Source: Robertmurraya sp. FSL R5-0851 (GTDB lineage Bacteria > Bacillota > Bacilli > Bacillales > Cytobacillaceae). Taken from it: a DNA stretch of 64,000 nucleotides. Below the pieces are notes generated by a model, which searched no databases, was not told the origin of the DNA, and worked only from the letters and a program-made list of their open reading frames with translations. Position numbers and translations under genes: made by a program. This document shows positions 57,001-64,000 of the stretch, piece by piece. The number at the start of each line of letters is the position of its first letter. Within the stretch, counting starts at the first letter, position 1. The stretch lies in NCBI RefSeq assembly GCF_038002965.1, contig NZ_JBBOOE010000001.1, positions 1,655,001 to 1,719,000 of the forward strand, written 5' to 3'.

Positions 57001-58524
57001 AAAGAAACCGAACAAAAGCAGCAAACAAAATTAGAGAAAAAACTCAAAGCAGCAAATGAGGAGTGGGAAAAGGCCTCTGCACCTGACGAACCTATTAGTA
57101 TCTTAGAAAATATGCTGCAAACGGCACAGAAGGAAGCAAAGGCTGCGGAAAAGGAAGAACGTGAACAAGGAACGGCTGTAACGGTGGCTGAAACATCGTT
57201 GCAGCATGCGACTGAACAGCGTGAAAAGACTGGAAAAAAGATAGCTAAGCATGAAAGACAGCCTGAAGAATGGGCAGATCTTGACTTAGAAGTAAAGGAA
57301 GTAGAAATAAAAGACCAAACGAAGATAACGAAGGATGAAGTAAAGAAGACGGAAAAACGTCAGAAAGAAACAGAAACCAATATTGCTAGTTATGAAGGGG
57401 ACTTGTTAACTCTATCCGTGATCTTAAAGGAAGATGCAGCAGTCTTTACCGAACATGAGCTAGAGTTAATTAAGACTCAAGGGAAAGCATGTATCTTATC
57501 CTGGTGCGAAAAACATCAAGAGATTTTAGAAGAAGGACAAGAAAAGCATGCAAAAATTGATCAATCCTTGCGTAACTTAAAGCTTGCAATTGAAGGAAAA
57601 GATTGGGAGATTCGTTTTAAGAATGAAGTGTTAACGACATTAGACCATATGGATACAAGGCATTACTCGCATATTCAAAGCATTGTGAAAAATATGAAGC
57701 GATTCTCACAAAGTGGTTTAGAACAATTAGAACGAGACAAAGAAAGGGCAGAAAAGGCTCAAAACTTCTGGGCTAGCCGTGCTAGTATGAAAGTGATGAG
57801 TATTTCAGAAGCCATTCGTTCCATGATTGTGAAAATGAAGTTGAAAAATGAACGAGGATCTTTCCCTCTCGTCCAATTAAAAGAAGACATCCTGCCTAAA
57901 AAGGCGGAAGATATTGAACCGTTATTAAAGCAGCACTTTGTTTCAGCGATAAATAAAATTACAAAGCAATTTGATATGATTGATGATCATAATCGATTAT
58001 TAGACCAGGAAATTAAACAGCTTATTAGTGACGAGCAAATTTTGTTTGTATCACTGAGAAATCGATATCCTGAGCTACTTGTCTATAATATGAGAACGGA
58101 TAATGCCTTTATGTATGGGAAACCGCAAAGAGAGCATTACTCCACTTGGCAGACCATTAATCAAGGTTCTAAGACAAAATCGGATGGCAGTGGTGGACAA
58201 AAGTTATCAGCTCGCATGGTGATGATGATGATGTTATTATCAGTTAAAAGCGAAACCGATCAAAGCTGGGTTCCTTTAGTCTGCGATAATCCGTTCGGAC
58301 AAGCTGCATCCACACATGTCCTTGACCCAATCTTTGCAGTTGCCGATAAGTTAAAGTTCCAATTTATCGTTGTCACTCCGCCCGAGCTCGTGAAAACAGA
58401 AATCAGCCAACGATTTGACTCCTACTATAAACTGGACTTCATTCGTGAAAAAGGAAAAGAAATAGTCTCCGACACCATCGTTCCAGCCTATCGGATATTT
58501 CAAGGAGAAGAAGTCCTTCAATAG
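54061..58524 (+). CDS. jetC: Wadjet subunit JetC (MksB), SMC-like ATPase
   Basis: This 1487-residue motor of the anti-plasmid complex forms dimers that extrude DNA loops and measure circle size. The N-terminal head holds a P-loop-like NGGGKG at 43-48. Two very long coiled coils (about 290-560 and 750-1240) flank a hinge-like region near 575-720. The C-terminal head has the ABC signature SGGQKLSAR (from about 1377) and Walker B in VPLVCDNPFGQA. The base after the P-loop lysine codes Gly, not Ser/Thr. ATG 54061 fits AGAGGAG spacing better than ATG 54055. Confidence 0.87.
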   Translation: MPKIHRIRIVGLKYDGMQKQYKDTTFNFHNEETSTNGLIAMMNGGGKGVFLQTVFQILKPGTSWGKQNNRYYQQFFFNNKEQFIPYTFHVLIQWELDGADRRHLITGGMFSAEQRISMSEEGGNESKSLEQEAKILPNITFYTREFERKEEAAVEHIPLYENDEVADSESLKDYLKWNGYDVYKDIKKHYRILDTYGINRKDWDIMKDINKDEGGVGKYFEGAEDDHSLFQKRIIPTVSQVLHRTEHQKNDLVEIFKSQASIAKDLPVLLKREQAHKEFLEDIVPFEEHLAKGVEHKEIVQESIKVGRQLLGALELLKTTETEMLLTLEKDLEKLTLKQEDLRYQKDNLEYAKAHREVMAWDKKLVEERKKHTSSQEIVKEKLERKEQLVFQLLLKEWSENEQTIRSLSQQIAILEQNSGLEQVNQRMDEIKKEVAQQWEHSYLTIQEGVRQYLGYQKFLKKKETELSQQDKQKTKEIAQISTEMDFLYTQIHAFESKDEALIKEFGDRLTYDLKGLIESFSKQIEDKNTSLEEIQAKDKESSEKQNSLASSHGTLVQSIQFSEEKCTELKVANNEQEQRESKLLDKLHGLLDDVTAPFTHSLLSKYALQIEELLAGNRQQGEQIKKELWETQLDHSLNDEGFWIANKDVKELKEWIDEKTGIDVFYGTQFLQSLRAEDMANYCLTYPLLPYGLVVSQHQWQKINQQVLSGRMFKSPVPIFMREEMNSDNHPSSFVIINGTEKELLSDKNQFTHWKISMAKQIEEKKDTLIEIEKTENSLRRMLKEIDRFLSGELSSDIVKKLNQEQNALLTKKANLQEIIIQQEKEKEFQLQLKEQLEHTKRKIEKLTKDVETLEEFEKEKTLHQENKRVKEEKEKLKEALVLQQQELGKEHQQIVELQTKWNHTYVEWKLTTEQNIKEIAFFMEGAAFPPDEKVDQSEEVPRLSTHLLEEINGRMEELKQLQKSKEEQARELLVIQAKKETEQKQQTKLEKKLKAANEEWEKASAPDEPISILENMLQTAQKEAKAAEKEEREQGTAVTVAETSLQHATEQREKTGKKIAKHERQPEEWADLDLEVKEVEIKDQTKITKDEVKKTEKRQKETETNIASYEGDLLTLSVILKEDAAVFTEHELELIKTQGKACILSWCEKHQEILEEGQEKHAKIDQSLRNLKLAIEGKDWEIRFKNEVLTTLDHMDTRHYSHIQSIVKNMKRFSQSGLEQLERDKERAEKAQNFWASRASMKVMSISEAIRSMIVKMKLKNERGSFPLVQLKEDILPKKAEDIEPLLKQHFVSAINKITKQFDMIDDHNRLLDQEIKQLISDEQILFVSLRNRYPELLVYNMRTDNAFMYGKPQREHYSTWQTINQGSKTKSDGSGGQKLSARMVMMMMLLSVKSETDQSWVPLVCDNPFGQAASTHVLDPIFAVADKLKFQFIVVTPPELVKTEISQRFDSYYKLDFIREKGKEIVSDTIVPAYRIFQGEEVLQ

Positions 58525-58534
58525 GAACATAATG

Positions 58535-58572
58535 AAAAAATCCACCTTCTATATAGGAAGGTGGGATTTTTT
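58535..58572. terminator. bidirectional terminator after jetC
   Basis: AAAAAATCC-ACCTTC pairs with GAAGGT-GGGATTTTTT. T-runs occur on both strands, so it also ends the reverse-strand UPF0210 operon. Confidence 0.88.
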
Positions 58573-58633
58573 CTAGTAGAGAATCTCGACGTATGGAAAA
58601 TTTGAAAACACTGTTTTTTTCTTAATTCTAAAA

Positions 58634-59995
58634 TTAATTAATCAGTGCTTGTAGGGGTGCGGGAATTCTTCCGCCGCGATTAATCATATTCTGTGAGCTG
58701 AATGGATTTACCCCCATAACGGGTGCTCTCCCAAGTAGTCCTCCAAATTCAACCATTTCTCCTTCTTGCTTTCCAGGTACAGGGATGACCCTTACTGCTG
58801 TTGTTTTTTTGTTTATCATTCCGATAGCTGCTTCATCTGCAATCATTGCGGATAGGGTAGCAGGCGTAACATCTCCTGTTATAGCAATCATATCAAGTCC
58901 AACTGAACAGACGCATGTCATTGCTTCAAGTTTTGATAAACTTAAAGCACCGTCGATAATTCCTCGAATCATTCCATTATCTTCACTGACCGGAATAAAA
59001 GCTCCACTTAATCCACCAACATAAGAACTGGCCATGGCTCCACCTTTTTTCACCGCGTCATTCATGAGGGCCAAGGCTGCGATTGTTCCATGAGTACCCA
59101 CGCGCTCAAGGCCAATTTCCTCTAAGATTTCTGCAACACTATCATTAATGGCATTGGTAGGAGCCAAAGAGAGGTCCATAATCCCAAACGGAATATCGAG
59201 CCTCTCGGCTACCACTCTACCAATAAGCTCACCTGCACGTGTAATTTTGAACGCTGTTTTTTTGATAATATCAGATACTTCTCCAAGGTCAGCATGTGGG
59301 TGTTTTTTTAACGCGTTCAATACGACACCAGGGCCACTAACACCAACGTTAATAACCGCTTCGCCTTCTCCAGCTCCATGAAAAGCTCCAGCCATAAATG
59401 GATTATCTTCAACAGGATTACAAAACACAACGAGCTTAGCACAAGCAATTCCATTTTGATCCTTTGTCCGCTCGGCTGCTTCTTTGATAACAAAACCTAA
59501 TTGCTTAACCGCATCCATATTAATACCGGTACGAGTAGTCGCCACTGAAACAGAGGCGCAAACTCTTTCTGTTACACTAAGTGCTTCTGGCAAGGCTTTA
59601 AGTAAGGTCTCATCACCTTTAGAAAAACCTTTGTGAACTAGGGCAGAGAATCCTCCGATAAAATCCACACCTAATTGCTTTGCCGCTAGATCAAGTGTTT
59701 TTGCAAGCTCTACCGTTTGTTCAACGGTTGCGTTTCCTAGGATTTCAGCAATGGGCGTAATAGATATACGCTTATTAATAATCGGCACGCCAAATTCTTT
59801 TTCTGTTTCTACTGCTACTTTCGTTAAATCCTTAGCATAAGTAGTAATTTTATGAAATACATTTTGCTGCATTTTATGGAAATCGGAATCCGCACAATCA
59901 CGGAGACTGATTCCCATTGTTACGGTTCGAATATCTAGGTTTTCCATCTGAACCATTCGTATAGTTTGAAGGATTTCATCCATTGCAATTGTCAT
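58634..59995 (-). CDS. PFL-family protein, UPF0210 (DUF711)
   Basis: This 453-residue protein is of the UPF0210/DUF711 family, distantly related in fold to pyruvate formate-lyase-like proteins. Typical stretches are [74 protein letters not shown] and [15 protein letters not shown]. The function is not established. ATG 59995 has AGGTGGGGA 7 bases upstream. It lies 17 bases after the ACT-domain gene, and both sit behind a glycine riboswitch. A glycine-linked role is therefore inferred. Confidence 0.9.
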   Translation of the reverse strand: MTIAMDEILQTIRMVQMENLDIRTVTMGISLRDCADSDFHKMQQNVFHKITTYAKDLTKVAVETEKEFGVPIINKRISITPIAEILGNATVEQTVELAKTLDLAAKQLGVDFIGGFSALVHKGFSKGDETLLKALPEALSVTERVCASVSVATTRTGINMDAVKQLGFVIKEAAERTKDQNGIACAKLVVFCNPVEDNPFMAGAFHGAGEGEAVINVGVSGPGVVLNALKKHPHADLGEVSDIIKKTAFKITRAGELIGRVVAERLDIPFGIMDLSLAPTNAINDSVAEILEEIGLERVGTHGTIAALALMNDAVKKGGAMASSYVGGLSGAFIPVSEDNGMIRGIIDGALSLSKLEAMTCVCSVGLDMIAITGDVTPATLSAMIADEAAIGMINKKTTAVRVIPVPGKQEGEMVEFGGLLGRAPVMGVNPFSSQNMINRGGRIPAPLQALIN

Positions 59996-60012
59996 AGTCT
60001 GTCCCCACCTAA

Positions 60013-60288
60013 CTAAATTCTGTGCATCGCTTGAAAAATCTCTTCAAGCTGAATGTTTATTTTTAAGTCCATTTCCTCCCCAACTAAATCCAGTTGGTCA
60101 CGGAGTTGTGACAAATTTTCGTTACCGGTCACATCAATAATCATCATCATCGTAAAAAAGTCTTGTAAAATAGTTTGGCTGATATCCAAAATATTCATGT
60201 TATTATCAGCAAGAATCGTTGTTACTTTAGAAATAATGCCAACCTTGTCCTTTCCGATCACACTTACCACTGCACGTCTTCTTTCCAT
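60013..60288 (-). CDS. ACT domain protein, UPF0237
   Basis: This 91-residue protein is a single ACT domain: [40 protein letters not shown] and [14 protein letters not shown]0237 proteins resemble the N-terminal part of glycine-cleavage regulators. The long upstream open stretch (to 60363) is the riboswitch terminator region and not coding; GAGGTGG lies before ATG 60288. It is the first gene of the operon with the UPF0210 gene. The ACT domain could itself sense an amino acid such as glycine. Confidence 0.9.
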   Translation of the reverse strand: MERRRAVVSVIGKDKVGIISKVTTILADNNMNILDISQTILQDFFTMMMIIDVTGNENLSQLRDQLDLVGEEMDLKINIQLEEIFQAMHRI

Positions 60289-60313
60289 TTGTTCCACCTC
60301 ATTATTTTTTTGA

Positions 60314-60343
60314 AATAAAAAAAGATTGGAGTATCTCCAATCT
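60314..60343 (-). terminator. riboswitch-associated intrinsic terminator
   Basis: On the reverse strand a perfect 9-bp stem AGATTGGAG-ATA-CTCCAATCT is followed by T7. It sits between the glycine aptamer and the UPF0237 start. Confidence 0.9.
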
Positions 60344-60383
60344 CGGGTAAGAAGAGTGTGCAAAAATATTATTATGCAAACAT

Positions 60384-60453
60384 TCTCTTCTGTCCTTTTG
60401 CCTGAGATTGTGAATCCTTCGGCGCCGTATGCATACGGTCTCTCCAGAAGCTG
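60384..60453 (-). promoter_or_regulatory. glycine riboswitch, single aptamer
   Basis: On the reverse strand CTTCTGGAGAGACC is followed by the hairpin GTATGCATAC, then GGCGCCGAAGGA, AATCTCAGGCAAAAGGACAG and AAGAG. These are the conserved blocks of the glycine aptamer. P1 is CTTCT/AGAAG. Only one aptamer is present. The 3' strand of P1 (AGAAGAG) can also pair with CTCTTCT at 60350-60356 before the terminator, a plausible switching helix. Whether glycine turns the operon on or off is not settled by this pairing. Confidence 0.92.
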
Positions 60454-60685
60454 CTCCGGTAATAGTTTGATCCACTACCATCATGGCGGCTGTATTGAAT
60501 TAAGTTAGATATTATCAATAAATAATAATTCAGTCAATTAAAATTTGAGAAAAATAAAAAAAGACTATATCAATTTTGACTTTTCTGAAAATTGTTATTG
60601 AAAAATGGTAAAAAAGAACATATAATCAAAAATGAGCATAAACGATCAAAAACATCCACGTTTATGAATGAATGCAAATGATTTA

Positions 60686-60699
60686 TGAAAGCGCTCTAT
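60686..60699 (+). promoter_or_regulatory. cre-like (CcpA) site upstream of the sugar transporter
   Basis: TGAAAGCGCTCTAT matches TGWAANCGNTNWCA at 12 of 14 positions. Catabolite control of a sugar transporter would be expected. Confidence 0.4.
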
Positions 60700-60790
60700 T
60701 TTTGGAGGTGAGGCTTATACATAATAAAGGAAAATCTATTAGATAGTGAATTTTTATTTTACTTTACAGAAAAAAGCAAGAAAAAAGTAC

Positions 60791-60833
60791 GATTCAGGGG
60801 GACCCACGGCCAAATGGAAAAAACCCCTAAATC
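60791..60833 (+). other. stem-loop in the leader of the sugar-binding protein gene
   Basis: GATT-c-AGGGG pairs with CCCCT-a-AATC around a 23-base loop that holds GACCCACGGCC. It is not followed by a T-run. It lies 140 bases before the start codon. The remainder of 60500-60972 shows no supported gene. Confidence 0.5.
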
Positions 60834-60972
60834 ATACCTCTATTTGAGTATGCCTAAAATTATATAGAATTTTAGAACTCATTTTTATGGTATGGCAAAA
60901 CAGACTTTTTTTCAAGTATTTTAAAAAAACGACTATTATTCTAGGAAATTATTATTTGGAGGTTTTGATACC

Positions 60973-61944
60973 ATGAAAATTATGAAGAGATTTCACATTA
61001 TATTATTCGTATTACTTTTAACTTTATTAAATGCTTGTAGCAGTGGAGAGAGTTCTTCTACGAATGCTACGGATGAAAATAATACTGAAGATAAAGAAAA
61101 GCAACTGAAGATCGGGTTGACGGTTCCAACTTTGGGGAATCCATTCTTCGTAGCCATGTCCAAAGGAGCTGAAGAAGTTGCTGCTAAGTATGATGCTGAA
61201 GTCATTACAGTGAGTGCCGATCATGATCTGGCAAAGCAAACGGCTCAAATTGAAGACTTTATTACAAAGAAAGTGGATCTTATTTTATTAAGTCCATTTG
61301 ATTCAGCTGGAATTGCAGGTGCAGTTAGTCAAGCAAAAGCAGCAGGAATTCCGGTTGTTGCTCTTGACGGTTTTGCAGAAGGTGGAATCGATACAGTGGT
61401 GATGTCAGATAATGTTCAAGCGGGGAGATTAGCTGCTGAGTACCTAGTAGAGCAATTGAATGAAAAAGGAAATATTGTCATTATTGATGGACCTCCTGTA
61501 TCAGCGGTTACAGACCGAATTAAGGGCTTTAATGAAGTGATAAGCAAATATCCTGACATTAAAGTGGTTGCTAACCAAAACGGTGAAGGTAACCGTGAGA
61601 AGGCGCTAACTGTAATGGAAGGAATATTATCTGCAAATAAGAAAATTGATGCCGTTTTCACGATCAACGACGAAGAAGCGGTTGGAGTACAAATTGCTCA
61701 AGAACAAGCTGGTAGAGAAGATGAGTTCTTCCTCGTAAGTGTTGATGGTGCTCCAGCTGCTGTTGATGCACTAAATAAAGGTGGTAGCTTTGCCGGAACT
61801 TCAGCACAGTTCCCTAATCAAATGGTAATTGATGGTGTAGCTTTAGCATTAAAAATAATAGATGGAGAGAAAGTTGACTCAGAAGTTCTTATCCCTACTG
61901 AATTCATTACTCAAGAAAATGTTGATTCATATAGTGGGTGGTAA
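60973..61944 (+). CDS. sugar ABC transporter substrate-binding lipoprotein (RbsB-like)
   Basis: This 323-residue extracellular binding protein has a lipoprotein signal with lipobox LLNAC (Cys22) and then a Ser/Thr/Asn/Glu-rich linker. The periplasmic-binding-protein type I fold is clear: LKIGLTVPTLGNPFFVAMSK, ILLSPFDSAGIAGAVSQAKA, IPVVALDGFAEGG and VFTINDEEAVGVQIAQE. Ribose, xylose, galactose or inositol are all possible ligands. GGAGG precedes ATG. The ATPase and permease genes follow. Confidence 0.9.
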   Translation: MKIMKRFHIILFVLLLTLLNACSSGESSSTNATDENNTEDKEKQLKIGLTVPTLGNPFFVAMSKGAEEVAAKYDAEVITVSADHDLAKQTAQIEDFITKKVDLILLSPFDSAGIAGAVSQAKAAGIPVVALDGFAEGGIDTVVMSDNVQAGRLAAEYLVEQLNEKGNIVIIDGPPVSAVTDRIKGFNEVISKYPDIKVVANQNGEGNREKALTVMEGILSANKKIDAVFTINDEEAVGVQIAQEQAGREDEFFLVSVDGAPAAVDALNKGGSFAGTSAQFPNQMVIDGVALALKIIDGEKVDSEVLIPTEFITQENVDSYSGW

Positions 61945-61969
61945 TCCATACCCCTCGGAATGAAAAGAT

Positions 61970-62001
61970 AAACATAGTGCTCAATATCGAGCACTATGTT
62001 T
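61970..62001 (+). other. intercistronic hairpin between binding-protein and ATPase genes
   Basis: A perfect 13-bp stem, AAACATAGTGCTC/GAGCACTATGTTT, has a 6-base loop. It is followed by ACACC, not a T-run, so it is more likely an RNA-stabilising or attenuating structure than a full terminator. Confidence 0.75.
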
Positions 62002-62031
62002 ACACCAAATGTAAAGTAAGGAGGGGCAGGA

Positions 62032-63585
62032 ATGAATGTAACGAAAGAGCAACAAACGAAGCATCAATCTATAAATATACAACCTATTATGAGTATGAAG
62101 GACGTATCAAAGCAGTTTTCTGGTGTGAAGGTGTTACATAATGTTGAAATTGATCTTTTTAAAGGGGAAGTTCATGCATTAATGGGTGAGAATGGTGCAG
62201 GGAAATCTACTTTAATGAAAATAATGGCAGGTGTGTACCAGCCGGATGGTGGATCGATCGTCTATAAAGGTGAAGAAGTGCGGTGGAATCATCCCATGGA
62301 TGCTAGAAGTAAAGGCATTAGTGTGATTCATCAAGAGATAAGCTTATCTCCCAACTTATCGATTGGAGAAAATATATTAATGGGTACCAGTTTAAAGAAA
62401 AATAGAATGGGTTTAATCAGCTGGAATGATATTTATGAGAAGGCAGAGAAAATTTTAACATCGATTGGTTCTACATTGGATCCTCGAGCAGATGTTAGTT
62501 CATTAAGTGTCGCTCAACAACAAATGGTAGAAATAGCTCGTGCACTATCACTTAACTCAGAAATATTAATCATGGATGAACCAACCGCCTCTTTAACAGA
62601 CAAAGAAATAGAGAAGCTTTTTACAATCATAGATGAATTAAAAAGAAAAGGTGTTGCGATTGTTTATATTTCCCACCGAATGGATGAAATTTTTAAAATT
62701 TCCAATCGTTTTACCGTACTTCGAGACGGTCGATTGGTCACAAGCGGTCCAATATCTGAAACAAATCCTACGCACCTAGTAAAACTTATGGTAGGACGAG
62801 AATTAAATGAGCTGTTTGTAAGAGAGAGAAAGGAAAATAATATAGGAACGAAGAATCAACCAGTACTCGAGTTGAAAGGTGTCTCAGACAAAAAGATCGT
62901 GAAAAATGTCTCTTTGAAAATTTATCCTGGGGAAATTGTTGGTTTAGCAGGACTTGTTGGAGCTGGTCGAACAGAGCTTGTAAGAACCATCTTTGGATTA
63001 TCAGAATTGTCTGAGGGCGAAATCATCATAGAAGGTAACTTGGTTCAAATAAAAAATCCAATTGATGCAATAAAGCTAGGAATAGCCCATGTACCTGAAA
63101 GCAGGAAAGAACAGGGTTTATTACCCAATCTATCTGTTAAAGAAAATATCATGATGGTACAGTTTCCTATGTACCGTAAATTTAAGTTCTTGCAGTACAA
63201 GAAAATCAACCGTGAAGCGGATCGTTATATTGAGGAACTTGGAGTCAGAACGGCATCTAAAGAACATAACGTAATGGGCCTTAGCGGTGGAAATCAGCAA
63301 AAAGTCGTTATTGCAAAATGGCTTTCTATTGGTCCAAAAGTATTGTTACTCGACGAGCCAACACGTGGGGTAGATATAGGTGCGAAAACAGAGATTCATA
63401 AAATTATTAATCAACTAGCTGAGAAAGGGCTTGCTGTATTGATGATTTCTTCTGAATTACCCGAAATTCTTGGAGTGAGTGATCGCATATTAGTAATGCA
63501 CGAAGGTAAATTAAAAGTTGAACTGTCTCATGAGGAAGCAACACAGGAAAAAATCATGTACTATGCTACAGGAGAGGTTAAATGA
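62032..63585 (+). CDS. sugar ABC transporter ATP-binding protein (RbsA-like)
   Basis: This 517-residue protein has two fused ATPase domains. Domain 1: Walker A GENGAGKST, signature LSVAQQQMVEIARAL, Walker B ILIMDEPTASLT. Domain 2: degenerate P-loop GLVGAGRTEL without Lys, signature LSGGNQQKVVIAKWL, Walker B LLLDEPTRGVDIG. This asymmetry is normal for RbsA/XylG/MglA. AGGAGGGG precedes ATG. It overlaps or abuts the permease start (ATGATG). Confidence 0.92.
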   Translation: MNVTKEQQTKHQSINIQPIMSMKDVSKQFSGVKVLHNVEIDLFKGEVHALMGENGAGKSTLMKIMAGVYQPDGGSIVYKGEEVRWNHPMDARSKGISVIHQEISLSPNLSIGENILMGTSLKKNRMGLISWNDIYEKAEKILTSIGSTLDPRADVSSLSVAQQQMVEIARALSLNSEILIMDEPTASLTDKEIEKLFTIIDELKRKGVAIVYISHRMDEIFKISNRFTVLRDGRLVTSGPISETNPTHLVKLMVGRELNELFVRERKENNIGTKNQPVLELKGVSDKKIVKNVSLKIYPGEIVGLAGLVGAGRTELVRTIFGLSELSEGEIIIEGNLVQIKNPIDAIKLGIAHVPESRKEQGLLPNLSVKENIMMVQFPMYRKFKFLQYKKINREADRYIEELGVRTASKEHNVMGLSGGNQQKVVIAKWLSIGPKVLLLDEPTRGVDIGAKTEIHKIINQLAEKGLAVLMISSELPEILGVSDRILVMHEGKLKVELSHEEATQEKIMYYATGEVK

Positions 63586-64000
63586 TGAATATAAATGTAC
63601 AATCTACTAATCCAACAGTAGTTACGTTCAAGGATCGTTCCAAACAAATATTTAATCAGCTGGGCATGTTAATCATTCTTGCTTTGTTAATCGTAGTTAT
63701 GAGTGTAATAGCACCAAATTTCACAGATTCAAGTAATATATTAAACGTATTGAAGCAAAGCTCGATTACAGCAATCCTGGCTGCTGGAATGACGGTAGTG
63801 ATTCTAACAGGTGGGATAGATTTATCAGTTGGTTCGACTCTCGCTTTAAGCGGTGTTATATCTGTTTTACTTTCAAATGCTGGTGCTCCTGTTGGTTTAG
63901 CGATGTTAGCTGGAGCTGGTGTTGGATATGTGGCTGGGGCGATTAACGGTTATTTAACAGCAGTACCCAAGCTTCCGGCGTTTATCGTCACACTTGGTAG
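63585..64000 (+). CDS. sugar ABC transporter permease (RbsC-like), 5' part
   Basis: 138 residues are visible before the window ends. The N-terminus is polar, and membrane helices follow (LGMLIILALLIVVMSVIAP, AILAAGMTVVILTGG). The permease signature GGIDLSVGSTLALSG is present. ATG 63585 overlaps the ATPase stop and has GGAGAGG 7 bases upstream; ATG 63582 is the alternative. It continues beyond the right edge. Confidence 0.9.
   Translation, partial: MNINVQSTNPTVVTFKDRSKQIFNQLGMLIILALLIVVMSVIAPNFTDSSNILNVLKQSSITAILAAGMTVVILTGGIDLSVGSTLALSGVISVLLSNAGAPVGLAMLAGAGVGYVAGAINGYLTAVPKLPAFIVTLG

Noticed and set aside
60289..60363. N-terminal extension of the UPF0237 protein
   Set aside because: The extension is made from the riboswitch terminator sequence; the good binding site is before ATG 60288.
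60718..60867. Open frame of about 49 codons after GGAGGTGAG upstream of the sugar-binding protein gene
   Set aside because: It has no ATG, GTG or TTG at a suitable distance and includes the leader hairpin; judged non-coding.

Overview
The window is chromosomal DNA of a low-GC Gram-positive endospore former of the family Bacillaceae. Gene content and order from about 1 to 47.7 kb closely follow the Bacillus subtilis ymfH-recA-cotE-mutSL-hfq-glnRA-lexA-tkt-ccdA-yneK segment. Sporulation genes (spoVS, cotE, spoVK, sirA, a Spo0E-like phosphatase), a LexA/SOS cluster and Bacillus-type ribosome binding sites support this. The species cannot be named from the sequence.

Layout. 1-6.1 kb: ymfH (partial), ymfI, ymfJ, ymfK, rodZ, pgsA, cinA. 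6.2-11.7 kb: recA under a LexA box, rny, ymdB, spoVS and an M19 dipeptidase. 12.0-14.6 kb: a 2-oxoacid:ferredoxin oxidoreductase pair (korAB). 14.9-16.3 kb: a complete IS4-type element with 9-bp target duplications, inserted just upstream of miaB-ricA. 18.5-28.5 kb: cotE, mutS, mutL, a small membrane protein, a Gly/Tyr-rich probable coat protein, mreBH (reverse), miaA, hfq, spoVK. 28.6-33.1 kb: hflX, ynbB, and glnR-glnA with two GlnR operators. 33.2-35.4 kb: divergent lexA / yneA-yneB plus ynzC, with three LexA boxes. 35.5-38.5 kb: tkt, sirA, yneF. 38.5-41.2 kb: a gene remnant, a second transposase gene, a 54-residue small protein and seven 52-bp tandem repeats. 41.3-47.7 kb: a heterodimeric ABC exporter, a short Spo0E-like gene, ccdA, a CheY-like regulator, ccdC, yneK.

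The accessory part is 47.7-64 kb. It holds a P-loop protein, a selenocysteine tRNA gene (selC), about 740 bp of structured non-coding DNA, and a membrane-anchored coiled-coil protein. Next is a four-gene Wadjet/MksBEFG-type anti-plasmid operon (order jetD-jetA-jetB-jetC, with overlapping genes). On the reverse strand follow an ACT-domain protein and a PFL/UPF0210 protein behind a single-aptamer glycine riboswitch with terminator. The window ends in an RbsB-RbsA-RbsC-type sugar ABC transporter cut by the right edge.

The most notable points are the selC gene, the glycine riboswitch that ties two poorly characterised conserved proteins to glycine, the Wadjet operon with an unusual Walker A in its SMC-like ATPase, the mutually exclusive hairpins near 49.3 kb, and the 52-bp repeat array.
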